Origin: Impatiens glandulifera | Taxonomy: Eukaryota > Streptophyta > Magnoliopsida > Ericales > Balsaminaceae | Assembly (NCBI RefSeq): GCF_907164915.1 | Contig: NC_061868.1 | Location: 43,849,774 to 43,913,773, forward strand | DNA length: 64,000 bases | Direction: 5' to 3' | Part shown: piece after piece, positions 46,599 through 59,828 of the stretch | Position numbering within the stretch: position 1 is the stretch's first letter | How the letters are laid out: every line of letters starts with the position of its first letter | Notes under the pieces: model-generated | What the model was told of the DNA's origin: nothing | Database searches by the model: none | The model's input: only the letters and a program-made list of their open reading frames with translations | Translations under genes and position numbers: made by a program

Positions 46599-46910
46599 GA
46601 TAGAGGAATAATAAGAGAGTTAAATTTTTATTTTTTCTACATAAGAATAGTGGTTACACGTGTTTACTCTTTTTCTGTTTTGTCAGATTAAGATAGAGGA
46701 ATAATAAGATACTGACTGTGTTTACTCTTTTTCTGTTTTTGTCTGATTAAGATAGAAGAATAATAAGATACTGACTGTGTTTACTCTTTTTCTGTTTTGT
46801 CTGATTAAGATAGAGGAATAATAAGATACTGACTGTGTTTACTTTTTCTGTTTTGTCTGATTAAGATAGAGGAATAATAAGATACTGACTGACTGTTTTG
46901 TCAGAGTAAA
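43700..46910 (+). repeat. Array block C: 1.5-kb units carrying a ~57-bp minisatellite
   Basis: Units with landmarks at 43992, 45491 and 47024 are nearly identical (all read attgcacaattgcacttgca). They are about 200 bp longer than the rest because a segment of tgtttactctttttctgttt followed by ttaagatagaggaataataa and gatactgac is repeated three to five times just before the landmark (near 43700-43900, 45140-45390, 46660-46910). Outside this block there is only one copy per unit (for example 51530-51590). Confidence 0.8.
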
Positions 46911-48888
46911 TAAATATATATATGAAATATAGAAGAATAATATTATGAAATATAGAAGAATAATATGATAGTCTTTTATTCTTTCTTCCTGAGAATAAAA
47001 TAAAACATACGTCCAAGATAATTAAACCAATGCAATTGCACAATTGCACTTGCAGACACCCACTTTTCTGTCCCAAAATTGTATTTAATATTATTAATTA
47101 TATATTATAAAATATTTTTACCTTATAATATTATATTATTTTTAATTTATTTCCTTATTATATGTTAAGTTTTTCTCCATCCATATTGTATATTTTTTCT
47201 AGCTATATTATATAATAGAGTAATGGGTGAGGTAAATTTTGTAACGAGACTTGTAAAGTAATTAGAATTGATGAATAAACCTAATTCAAAATATTTATCT
47301 ATCTCTTCTCTTTATTTATATTTTTTCTTTTTTATCTATTATTTTATAATTATATATCTATATATTTGTATATTTAAATTAATTAATTAATTTATATATT
47401 TATAATTAATAACTAGAAAAATTAATAAATATATATAAAAAAGAATAAGAAATTAAATATGAATATAATTAATTTGTTTTAATCTAATTAATTATTTTTT
47501 CATCTATTAATTTATTACGGTTAATAGTTAATAAATATATATAAAAATTTAACTTTCTTATTATTTCTCTATCTTTTGTTATATATATATATATATATTT
47601 TTTTTCATGTTTTAATATATATTTAAAAAAAATTATACTAGTTAATATTTTTTATATTTAATTTGTATATTTAATATGTTTTTTTGATAAAATGAATAAT
47701 TATTATATTTATTTTATAGGGCCACAAATTTTGAAATTGCATTGACCCTTTAACTCTCACTATCTTTCAGTTAAAAACAATAGTAAGATCAAACTTTAAT
47801 TTTTTCTAATAAAAAATAAAAATATTTAAGTGTTTACTCTCTTTTTATTTATTTTCTTTCTATTTTATCTGAATAAATAAATATATAAAAAAATAGAGAA
47901 ATTATAGGATAGTAAAAAATTTATTCTTTATAACTAAAATTTAAAATATACAAACGTGTTAATTTTTTTTCTCTAACTAAAAATTATAAATTACACTTAT
48001 AGGAGAATTAAATTTTTACTTTTATTCTTTACACCTAAGCATAAAAAAAAATATATACGTGTTTACTCTATTTCTATTTTTTAGTAAAATCTATATATAT
48101 ATATGAAAGATAAAGGTATAATAAGAGAGTTAATTTTTTACTTTTTCTACATAAGAATAGTGGTTACAAGTGTTTACTCTTATTCTGTTTTTTCAGATTA
48201 AGATAGAGGAATAATAAGATACTCTTTGTCAGATTAAGATAAAGGAATAATAAGATACTGTTTTGTCAGAGTAAATAAATATATATGAAATATAGAAGAA
48301 TAATATGATAGTCTTTTATTCTTTCTACCTGAGAATAAAACACACGTGGCGTCCAAGATAATGAAACCAATGCAATTGCACTTGCAGACACCCACTTTTC
48401 TGTTCCAAAATTGTATTTAATATTATTAAATATATATTATAAAATATTTTTGATTTATTTTCGTATTATATGTTAAGTTTTTCTCTATCCATATTGTATA
48501 TTTTTTCTAGTTTTATTATATAATATAGTAATGGGTGAGGTAAAATTTTATAACAAGACTTGTAAATAATTCGAATTGATGATTAAATCTAATTCAAAAT
48601 ATTAATTTATCTCTTCTCTTTATTTATATTTTTTCTTTTTTTAACTATTATTTTATAATTATATATCTATATATTTGTATATTTAAATTAATTAATTAAT
48701 TTATATATTTTTAATTAATAACTATAAATTTTAATAAATATATATAAAAAAGAATAAGAAATTAAATATGAATATGATTAATTTATTTTAATCTAATTAA
48801 TTATTTTTTTCATCTATTAATTTATTACGGTTAATAATTAATAAATATAGATAAAAATTTAACTCTCCTATTATTCCTCTATCTTTTG

Positions 48889-48931
<43 letters not shown>

Positions 48932-49401
48932 CATGTTTTAATATATATTTTAAAATATTTTTTATACTAGTTAATATTTTTTATATTTAATATGTTTTTT
49001 TTGATAAAATGTATAATTATTATATTTATTTTAAAGGGTCATAAATTTTGAATTTGCATTGGGCCTTTTAACTCTTGAACGACCCTAGTAGATACTATCT
49101 TTCAGTTAAAAACAATAGTAAAGATCAAACTTTAATTCTTTCTAATAAAAAATAAAAATATATAAGTGCTTACTCTATTTTTATTTATTTTCTTTCTGTT
49201 TTATGTTTTATCTGAATAAATAAATATATATAAAAAATAGAGAAATTATAAGATAGTAAAAAGTTTATTCTTTATAACTAAAATTTAAAATATACATACG
49301 TGTTTATTTTTAATCTCCAACTATAGGAGAATTAAATTTTTACTTTTATTCTTTCCATTTAAGAATAAAAAATATATACATATTTACTCTTTTTTATAAA
49401 T

Positions 49402-50211
49402 GAGTAACGCTAGGGAACGCGAAAATAAAATATTCTCTTTAAACATCGAATATTCTCTCCTCTTATTAATTAATTTATCTCTAGTTTTACTAATTAATTT
49501 ATCCTTAAATTTATCCTTATTTTCACAATTAATTATTTCACTCATTCTTTGATATTTATTATCTCTCATTTAACTTTAACTAGTAAAACAATTCAACACT
49601 TGACAACAAATTCTCACATTAAATATTTTAATAATATGTTTAAATAAAACATAATGTTTTATATTTATTAATTAATTTCTTTTTTCGCTAAACCCTAATC
49701 TTTAACCCCTAAACCCTAAATTCTAAATCTTAAACTCTAAACCCTAAATTTCAAATCTTAAATCCTAAATTCTAAACCCTAAACTCTCCCTTCTTTTTTC
49801 TTTTTCTTATTATTTTTTTCATATTTTTTTTTAATTTTATTACTTATAAATGTTTATCTAATATTTCTATTCTCACAATATTTCTATTCTCACGATTAAT
49901 TATTTTTTAATTAATTAATTTTTTCACTAATTTTTTGATAAATTCATAATTTAACTAAATAAAAATAAGAGATATTAATTAGGGTTTAGAATTTAGGGTT
50001 TAAAGTTTATGGTTTAAATAAAGTAATTAGAGATAAGAGAGATAAATTAATTGATTAATGAGAGAAAAAGAGATTAATTAATTAATTCGTGGAGAGAGAA
50101 ATTAATTAATAAAAGGAGAGATAAATTAATTAATAATATGAGAGAATATTCAGTGTTTTATGGGAATATTCTACTTTCGCGTCTCTAGATTTGCGTTCTC
50201 TCTCATTACTC
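49402..50211. mobile_element. Mutator-type MITE, 810 bp, with telomere-like arms
   Basis: The ends gagtaacgctagggaacgcg and its inverse (cgcgtctctagatttgcg ... attactc) form imperfect inverted repeats of about 80 bp, continuing through aatattctct and ttattaattaatttatc. It is flanked by ttttataaat on both sides (49392-49401 and 50212-50221), and other array units show this site uninterrupted. The left arm (49686-49790) is a degenerate array of CCCTAAA-like heptamers; the right arm (about 49979-50020) carries the inverse TTTAGGG-like form. No coding frame. Confidence 0.85.
49686..49790. repeat. Degenerate plant telomere-like heptamers (CCCTAAA-type)
   Basis: About 13 imperfect units including several exact ccctaaa, interspersed with tctaaat, tcttaaa and tcctaaa variants. 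It lies wholly within the MITE, so it is not a telomere junction. Confidence 0.8.
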
Positions 50212-50310
50212 TTTTATAAATATATATGAAAGATATAGGAATAATAAGATTTGCGTTCTCTCTCATTACTCTTTTATAAATATATATGAAAGATATAGGA
50301 ATAATAAGAT
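50191..50310. repeat. Perfect 60-bp tandem duplication at the MITE right end
   Basis: 50191-50250 and 50251-50310 are identical over 60 bases. The unit contains the last 21 bases of the MITE, its target duplication and 29 bases of flanking array DNA, so it arose after the insertion. Confidence 0.9.
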
Positions 50311-53105
50311 AGTAACTGTTTTGTAAGAATAAAAAAAACACACGTGGTTAAGCTCGTCCAAGATAATGAAACCAATGCTATTGCACTTGCAAACGCTCAC
50401 TTTTCTGTCCCAAAATTTTATTTAATATTATTAATTATATATTATAAAATATTTTTACCTTATAATATTATATTATTTTTGATTTATTTCCGTATAAGAT
50501 GTTTTTCTCTATCCATACTGTATATTTTTTCTAGCTTTATTATATAATAGAGTAATGGGTGAGGTAAAATTTCTTAACGGGACTTGTAAAGTACAAGGTA
50601 ATTATAATTGATGGTTAAGCCTAATTCAAAATATTTATTTATCTCTTCTCTTTATTTATATTTTTTCTTTTTTATTTATTATTTTATATTTATATATCTA
50701 TATATTTGAATATTTAAATTAATTAATTAATTTATATATTTTTAATTAATAACTAGAAAAAATAAGAAATATATATAAAAAAGAATAAGAAATTAAATAC
50801 GAATATGATTAATTTATTTTAATCTAATTAATTATTTTTTCATCTATTAATTTATTACGGTTAATAGTTAATAAATATATATAAAAATTTAAGTTTCCTA
50901 TTATTCCTCTATCTTTTGTTATATATATTTTTTTTCATGTTTTAATATATTTTAAAAAACAAATTATACTAGTTAATATTTTTTATATTTAATTTGTATA
51001 TTTAGTATGTTTTTATTTGATAAAATGAATAATTATTATCTTTATTTTATAGGGCCACAAATTTTGAATTTACATTGGGCCTTTAACTCTCGAACGACCC
51101 TAGTGATACTATCCACTGTCTTTCAGTTAAAAACAATAGTAAGATTAAACTTTAATTCTTTCTGATAAAATATAAAAATATTTAAGTGCCTACTCTCTTT
51201 TTATTTATTTTCTTTCTGTTTTGTCTGAATAAATAAATATATAAAAAAAATAGAGAAATTATAGGATAGTAAAAAGTTTATTCTTTATAACTAAAATTTA
51301 AAATATACATACTGTGTTTATTTTTATTCTCTAACTAAAAATTATAAATTACACACCTATAGGAGAATTAAATTTTTACTTTTATTCTTTTCACGTAAGA
51401 ATAAAAAATATATACGTGTTTACTCTATTTCTGTTTTTTTAAATGAATATATATATATGAAAGATAGAGGAATAATAAGAGAATTAAATTTTTATTTTTT
51501 CTACATAAGAATAGTGGTTACACGTGTTTACTCTTTTTCTGTTTTGTCAGATTAAGATAGAGGAATAATAAGATACTGACTGTTTTGTCAGAGTAAATAA
51601 ATATATATATGAAATATAGAAGAATAATATGATAGCCTTTTATTTTTACTGCCTGAGAATAAAAGAAAACACACGGGGTTAAGCTCCTCCAAGATAATGA
51701 AACCAATGCAATTGCACTTGCAGACACCCACTTTTCTTTTCTGTCCCAAAATTGTATTTAATATTATTAATTATATATTATAAAATATTTTTACCTTATA
51801 ATATTATATTGTTTTTGATTTATTATATGATAGAGTAATGGGGTAGGTAAAATTTTGTAACGAGACTTGTAAAGATAATTAGAATTGATGACTAAACCTA
51901 ATTCAAAATATTTATTTATCTCTTCTCTTTATTTATATTTTTTCTTTTTATCTATTATTTTATAATTATATATTTATATATTTGTATATTTAAATTAATT
52001 AATTAATTTATATATTTTTAATTAATAACTAGAAAAATTAATAAATATATATAAAAAAGAATAAGAAATTAAATGTGAATATGATTAATTTGTTTTAATC
52101 TAATTAATTATTTTTTCATGTATTAATTTATTACGGTTAATAGTTAATAAATATATATAAAAATTTAACTCTCCTATTATTCCTCTATCTTTGTTATATA
52201 TATATATTTTTTTCATATTTTAATATATATTTTAAAATATTTTTTATACTAGTTAATATTTTCTATATTTAATTTGTATATTTAATATGTTTTTTTTATA
52301 AAATGTATAATTATTATATTTTTTTTATAGGGCCACAAATTTTGAACTTGCATTGGCCTTTAACTCTAGAACGACCCCTAGTGGATACTATCCACTATCT
52401 TTCGGTTAAAAACAATAGTAAAATCAAACTTTAATTCTTTCTAATAAAAAAGAAAAATATATAAGTGTTTACTCTCTTTTTATTTATTTTCTTTCTGTTT
52501 TGTCTGAATAAATAAATATATATAAAAAATAGAGAAATTATAGGATAGTAAAATGTTTATTCTTTATAACTAAAATTTAAAATATACACAAGTTTATTTT
52601 TATTCTCTAACTAAAAATTATAAATTACACACTTATAAGATAATTAAATTTTTACTTTTATTCTTTCCACTTAAGAATAAAAAATATATACGCTGTTTAC
52701 TCTATTTCTGTTTTGTGAGTAAATAAATATATATGAAAGATAGAGGAATAATAAGAGAGTTAAATTTTTATTTTTTTTACATAAGAATAGTAGTGTAGTA
52801 GTTACACGTGTTTACTTTTTTCTGTTTTGTTAGATTAAATAAATATATATATGAAAGATAGAGGAATAATATGATAGTAACTGTTTTGTCATAGTAATTA
52901 AATATATATGAAATATAGAAGAATAATATGATAGTTTTTATTCTTTCCACCTAAAAATAAAAAAAACACTCGTGGTTAATTGGTTAAGCTCGTACAAGAT
53001 AATGAAACCAATGCACTTGCAAACGCCCACTTTTCTGTCCCAAAATTTTATTTAATATTATTAATTATATATTATAAAATATTTTTACCTTATAATATTA
53101 TATTG

Positions 53106-53495
53106 AGATATATATTTTTTCATTTTTTATATTTTAATAGACCATATGTCCCACATCACATTAAAATAAGTCAAAAGAATATACCTCATCTTCTTCATTC
53201 TGGTGTCGCCCATTGGTGCCTTCGAGAAGAATAAAAGACCATTGTCTTCTTCTCTAACCTCGTCACCCAAAACTAAGAAATAATTTAACGACCGTTGACA
53301 TCTCCTTAGCAATTGAAGATTTCGACTCAAATCTTCATAGCGGCTAATTCTTCTACAACCAATGTCGTTTCTCCAATAGCCATCTTCAACAAAAGCACAA
53401 ATATCCAACAACTTCTTCAATGGTGGTTAGGGTTTCTATCATATCTTCACAAATAGATTAGGTTAAACATTCTCAAAACATGCTCTGGTACCACT
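53106..53495 (-). mobile_element. Leader fragment of a truncated LTR retrotransposon
   Basis: Non-array DNA directly behind a primer-binding site: on the minus strand TGGTACCAGAGC (53493-53482), a variant of the tRNA-Met site. A 97-residue minus-strand frame (53420-53127) begins MKKLLDICAFVEDG; I do not recognise it, and it may be the start of an element protein or chance. The fragment stops abruptly at about 53105 at array DNA; no gag or pol motif remains. Confidence 0.65.
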
Positions 53496-53796
53496 TGTTG
53501 AGAAATGATCTAATCTAAACATACGATAAAAGAAGATATAAATATAAAGTGGTAAAGAATAATAAAGAACACAAGATATAACGAGGTCGGCCAACAATGC
53601 CTACATCCTCGGGGAGTCGTCCATTCTATTGATATTCCATGGAATAATGGTCCAAGTAACCCTAGGTTACAATGTCTCTATTTATAGGAGTACATCAAAA
53701 GCTAAAAGACTAAACTACTACTCCCAAGCCCAATAAAGATTTAAAGCCCAATTACAATATATAAACTCTAATTAAATATGAGCTCAAAACCCAACA
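53496..53796 (-). repeat. LTR of the truncated retrotransposon, 301 bp
   Basis: On the minus strand it starts TGTTGGGTTTTGAG and ends TTTCTCAACA, canonical TG...CA ends, two bases before the primer site. It contains a TATA-like tataaatag near 53680 and the gaggatgtaggcattgttgg phrase common in plant copia-type LTRs. A second LTR is absent from the window. Confidence 0.8.
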
Positions 53797-55669
53797 CATT
53801 TGTGGTTAAGCTCGTCCAAGATAATGAAACCAATGCAATTGCATTTGCAAACGCCCACTTTTCTGTCCCAAAATTTTATTTAATATTATTAATTATATAT
53901 TATAAAATATTTTTACCTTATAATATTATATTATTTTTGATTTATTTCCGTATAATATGTTTTTCTTTATCCATACTGTATATTTTTTCTAGCTTTATTA
54001 TATAATAGAGTAATGGGTGAGGTAAAATTTAGTAACGGGACTTGTAAAGTACAAGGTAATTAGAATTGATGGTTAAGCCTAATTCAAAATATTTATTTAT
54101 TTCTTCTCTTTATTTATATTTTTTCTTTTTTTTATTTATTATTTTATAATTATATATCTATATATTTGAATATTTAAATTAATTAATTAATTTATATATT
54201 TTTAATTAATAACTAGAAAAAATAATAAATATATATAAAAAAGAATAAGAAATTAAATATGAATATGATTAATTTGTTTTAATCTAATTAATTATTTTTT
54301 TATCTATTAATTTATTACGGTTAATAGTTAATAAATATATATAAAAATTTAACTTTCCTATTATTCCTCTATCTTTTGTTATATATATTTTTTTTTTCAT
54401 GTTTTAATATATATTTTAAAAAACAAATTATACTAGTTAATATTTTTTATATTTAATTTGTATATTTAGTATGTTTTTTTTTATAAAATGAATAATTATT
54501 ATATTTATTTTATAGGGCCACAAATTTTGAATTTGCATTAGACCTTTTAACTCTCGAACGACCATAGTGATACTATCCACTTTCTTTCAGTTAAAAACAA
54601 TAGTAAGATTAAACTTTAATTCTTTCTAATAAAAAATAAAAATATTTAAGTGCTTACTTTCTTTTTATTTATTTTCTTTCTGTTTTGTCTGAATAAATAA
54701 ATATATAAAAAAATAGAGAAATTATAGGATAGTAAAAAGTTTATTCTTTATAACTAAAATTTATAATATACACACGATGTTTATTTTTATTCTCTAACTA
54801 AAAATTATAAATTACACACCTATAGGAGAATTAAATTTTTACTTTTATTATTTTCACCTAAGAATAAAAAATATATACGTGTTTACTTTATTTCTGTTTT
54901 TTTTTGTAAATGAATATATATATATATATGGAAGATAGAGGAATAATAAGAGAGTTAAATTTTTATTTTTTCTACATAAGAATAGTGGTTACACGTGTTT
55001 ACTCTTTTTCTGTTTTGTCAAATTAAGATAGAGAAATAATAAGATACTGACTGTTTTGTAAGATACTGACTGTTTTGTCAGAGTGAATAAATATATATAT
55101 GAAATATAGAAGAATAATATGATAGTCTTTTATTCTTTCTGCCTGAGAATAAAAAAAACACACACGGTTAAGCTCGTCCAAGATAATGAAACCAATGCAA
55201 TTGCACTTAGACACCCACTTTTCTGTATAAGTGCAATATTATTAATTATATATTATAAAATATTTTTACTTTATAATATTATATTATTTTTGATTTATTA
55301 TATGATAGAGTAATGGGGTAGATAAAATTTTGTAACGAGACTTGTAAAGGTAATTAGAATTGATGACTAAACCTAATTCAAAATATTTATTTATCTCTTC
55401 TCTTTATTTATATTTTTTCTTTTTATCTATTATTTTATAATTATATATTTATATATTTGTATATTTAAATTAATTAATTAATTTATATATTTTTAATTAA
55501 TAACTAGAAAAATTAATAAATATATATAAAAAAGAATAAGAAATTAAATATGAATATGATTAATTTGTTTTTATCTAATTAATTATTTTTTCATCTATTA
55601 ATTTATTACGGTTAATAGTTAATAAATATATATAAAAATTTAACTCTCCTATTATTCCTCTATCTTTTG

Positions 55670-55713
<44 letters not shown>

Positions 55714-58700
55714 CATGTTTTAATATATATTTTAAAATATTTTTATACTAGTTAATATTTTTTATATTTAATATGTTTTTTTATAAAATGTATAATTATT
55801 ATATTTATTTTATAGGGCCACAAATTTTGAATTTGCATTGGCCTTTAACTCTAGAACTACCCTAGTGGATACTATCCACCATCTTTCGGTTAAAAACAAT
55901 AGTAAAATCAAACTTTAATTCTTTCTAATAAAAAAGAAAAATATATAAGTGTTTACTCTCTTTTTATTTATTTTCTTTCTGTTTTATCTGAATAAATAAA
56001 TATATATAAAAAATAGAGAAATTATAGGATAGTAAAATTTTTATTCTTTATAACTAAAATTTAAAATATACACAAGTTTATTTTTATTCTCTAACTAAAA
56101 ATTATAAATTACACACTTATAGGATAATTAAATTTTTACTTTTATTTTTTCCACTTAAGAATAAAAAATATATACGCTGTTTACTTTATTTCCGTTTTGT
56201 GAGTAAATAAATATATATGAAAGATAGAGGAATAATAAGAGAGTTAAATTTTTATTTTTTTTACATAAGAATAGTAGTGTAGTAGTTACACGTGTTTACT
56301 TTTTTCTGTTTTGTTAGATTAAATAAATATATATATGAAAGATAGAGGAATAATATGATAGTAACTGTTTTGTCATAGTAATTAAATATATATGAAATAT
56401 AGAAGAATAATATGATAGTTTTTATTCTTTCCACCTAAAAATAAAAAAAACACTCGTGGTTAAGCTCGTACAAGATAATGAAACCAATGCAATTGCACTT
56501 GCAAACGCCCACTTTTCTGTCCCAAAATTTTATTTAATATTATTAATTATATATTATAAAATATTTTTACCTTATAATATTATATTATTTTTGATTTATT
56601 TTCGTATAATATGTTTTTCTCTATCCATACTGTATATTTTTTCTAGCTTTATTATATAATAGAGTAATGAGTGAGGTAAAATTTCGTAACGGGACTTGTA
56701 AAGTACAAGGTAATTAGAATTGATGGTTAAGCCTAATTCAAAATATTTATTTATCTCTTCTCTTTATTTATATTTTTTCTTTTTTTATTCATTATTTTAT
56801 AATTATATATCTATATATTTGAATATTTAAATTAATTAATTAATTTATATATTTTTAATTAATAACTAGAAAAAATAATAAATATATATAAAAAAGAATA
56901 AGAAATTAAATATGAATATGATTAATTTGTTTTAATCTAATTAATTATTTTTTCATCTATTAATTTATTACGGTTAATAGTTAATAAATATATATAAAAA
57001 TTTAACTTTTCTATTATTCCTCTATCTTTTGTTATATATATTTTTTTTTCATGTTTTAATATATATTTTAAAAAACAAATTATACTAGTTAATATTTTTT
57101 ATATTTAATTTGTATATTTAGTATATTTTTTTTTTTGATAAAATGAATAATTATTATATTTATTTTATAGGCCACAAATTTTGAATTTGCATTGGGCATT
57201 TTAACTCTCGAACGAACATAGTGATACTATCCACTGTGGATACTGTCTTCAGTTAAAAACAATAGTAAGATTAAACTTTAATTCTTTCTAATAAAAAATA
57301 AAAATATTTAAGTGCTTACTCTCTTTTTATTTATTTTCTTTCTATTTTGTCTGAATAAATAAATATATAAAAAATAGAGAAATTATATGATAGTAAAAAG
57401 TTTATTCTTTATAACTAAAATTTAAAATATACACACGATGTTTATTTTTATTCTCTAACTAAAAATTATAAATTACACACTTATAGGAGAATTAAATTTT
57501 TACTTTTATTCTTTTCACCTAAGAATAAAAAATATATACGTGTTTACTTTATTTCTGTTTTTTTGTATATATATATATGAAAGATAGAGGAATAATAAGA
57601 GAGTTAAATTTTTATTTTTTCTACATAAGAATAGTGGTTACACGTTTTTACTCTTTTTCTGATTTGTCAGATTAAGATAGAAGAATAATAAGATACTGAC
57701 TGTTTTGTCAAAGTAAATAAATATATATGAAATATAGAAGATTAATATGATAGTCTTTTATTCTTTCTGCTTGAGAATAAAAAAAACACAACGGTTAAGC
57801 TCGTCCAAGATAATGAAACCAATGCAATTGCACTTGTAGACACCCACTTTTCTGTCCCAAAATTGTATTTAATATTATTAATTATATATTATAAAATATT
57901 TTTATCTTATAATATTATATTATTTTTGATTTATTATATGATAGAGTAATGGGGTAGGTAAAATTTTGTAACAAGACTTGTAAAGGTAATTAGAATTGAT
58001 GACTAAACCTAATTCAAAATATTTATTTATCTCTTCTCTTTATTTATATTTTTTCTTTTTATCTATTATTTTATAATTATATATTTATATATTTGTATAT
58101 TTAAATTAATCAATTAATTTATATATTTTTAATTAATAACTAGAAAAATTAATAAATATATATAAAAAAATAAGAAATTAAATATGAATATAATTAATTT
58201 GTTTTAATTTAATTAATTATTTTTTCATCTATTAATTTATTACGGTTAATAGTTAATAAATATATATAAAAATTTAACTCTCATATTATTCCTCTATCTT
58301 TTGTTATATATTTTTCATATTTTAATATATATTTTAAAATATTTTTTATACTAGTTAATATTTTCTATATTTAATATGTTTTTTTTATAAAATGTATAAT
58401 TATTATATTTATTTTATAGTGCCACAAATTTTGAATTTGCATTGGCCTTTAACTCTCGAACTACCCTAGTGGATACTATCCACTATCTTTCGGTTAAAAA
58501 CAATAGTAAGATCAAACTTTAATTCTTTCTAATAAAAAATAAAAATATATAAGTGTTTACTCTCTTTTTATTTATTTTCTTTCTGTTTTGTCTGAGTAAA
58601 TAAATATATATAAAAAATAGAGAAATTATAGGATAGTAAAATGTTTATTCTATATAACTAAAATTTAAAATATACACAAGTTTATTTTTATTCTCTAACT

Positions 58701-59570
58701 AAAAATTATAAATTACACACTTATAGAATAATTAAATTTTTACTTTAATTTTTTCCACTTAAGAATAAAAAATATATACGTTGTTTACTCTATTTATGTT
58801 TTGTGAGTAAATAAATATATATGAAAGATAGACGAATAATAAGAGAGTTAAATTTTTATTTTTTCTACATAAGAATAGTAGTTACACGTGTTCACTCTTT
58901 TCTGTTTTGTCAGATTAAATAAATATATATATATATATGAAAGATAGAGGAATAATAAGATAGTGACTGTTTAAATAAATATATATATAAAATATAGAAA
59001 AATTATATGATAATTTTTTATTCTTTCCACTTGAGAATAAAATAAACACATGTGGTTAAGCTCGTCCAAGATAATGAAAGCAATGCAATTGCACTGCACT
59101 TGCAGACACCTACTTTTCTTTCCCAAAATTGTATTTAATATTATTAATTATATATTATAAAATATTTTTACCTTATAATATGTTAAGTTTTTCTCTATCC
59201 ATATTGTATATTTTTTTTAGCTTTATTATATAATAGAGTAATGGGTGAGGTAAAATTTTGTAACGAGACTTGTAAAGTAATTAGAATTGATGACTAAACC
59301 TAATTCAAAATATTTATTTATCTCTTCTCTTTATTTATATTTTATATTTTTTATCTATTATTTTATAATTATATATCTATATATTTGTATATTTAAATTA
59401 ATTAATTAATTTATATATTTTTAATTAATAACTAGAAAAATTAATAAATATATATAAAAAAGAATAAAAAATTAAATATGAATATGATTAATTTGTTTTA
59501 ATCTAATTAATTATTTTTTAATCTATTAATTTATCACGGTTAATAGTTAATTAATTTATTTATGTATTTT

Positions 59571-59780
59571 TATTATGAATAATAATAAGGAGAATGGATA
59601 AATCAAATTAATAAATTTAATAAAATATATAAATATACATATATTTTTAAAATATATATTAAATTAAAAATATATATATATATAATAAAATAAAATTATT
59701 ATATATATATAATTTATGAAATTAATATTTCTCTTCTTTAAATTTATTATTCTTATTTCACCTTAAAATCTTTTTTTTTC

Positions 59781-59828
<48 letters not shown>

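Larger units (their letters stand above)
50340..57950 (+). repeat. Array block A/B: alternating unit types forming ~2.65-kb dimers
   Basis: Type A units (landmarks 50369, 53005/53827, 56481) read gcaaacg(c/t)(c/t)cac and ggacttgtaaagtacaaggt, and lead to ttgatggttaagcct. Type B units (51700, 55189, 57816) have cagacacccac or close variants, the short form gatttattatatgatagag with aatggggtag, and ttgatgactaaacct. A-to-A spacing is 2636 and 2654; B-to-B is 2627, and 2667 after removing the extra 822-bp step. This is a dimeric higher-order repeat within the larger array. Confidence 0.8.
40930..59570 (+). repeat. Tandem array of 1.3-1.5 kb AT-rich units, about 14 copies
   Basis: The landmark aaaccaatgc (or a one-base variant) occurs at 41154, 42468, 43992, 45491, 47024, 48364, 50369, 51700, 53005, 53827, 55189, 56481, 57816 and 59077. 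Each is followed by cccacttttct, and later by ttattacggttaatagttaa, the segment ccacaaattttgaatttgca, then gaacgac with gtggatac, and gtttactc / gagtaaataaatatata. Units run 1261-1533 bp except where elements are inserted. No protein-coding signal: the 67-residue frame seen in some units follows the DNA repeat. Unit types differ along the array (see the separate blocks). Origin unknown; the ccacaaattttgaatttgca segment resembles ends of dispersed plant transposons. Confidence 0.92.

Noticed and set aside
49686..50020. Telomere or subtelomere junction suggested by CCCTAAA-like repeats
   Set aside because: The repeats are degenerate, occur in both orientations and are enclosed by the MITE's inverted ends and target duplication.
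42443..56659. A 67-residue frame (MVKLVQDNETNAIALANAHF...) repeated at 42443, 50344, 53778 and 56456, with a variant at 52980
   Set aside because: It simply follows the type-A array DNA. Differences between copies change amino acids freely, the second half is Ile/Phe/Tyr-rich AT sequence, and type-B units lack the frame. Conservation is of the repeat, not of a protein.
40930..59570. CRISPR array or centromeric satellite
   Set aside because: This is a plant nuclear region; units are 1.3-1.5 kb with no short direct repeats and spacers. The length, irregular units and neighbouring genes do not indicate a centromere, though only a genome-wide survey could exclude it.
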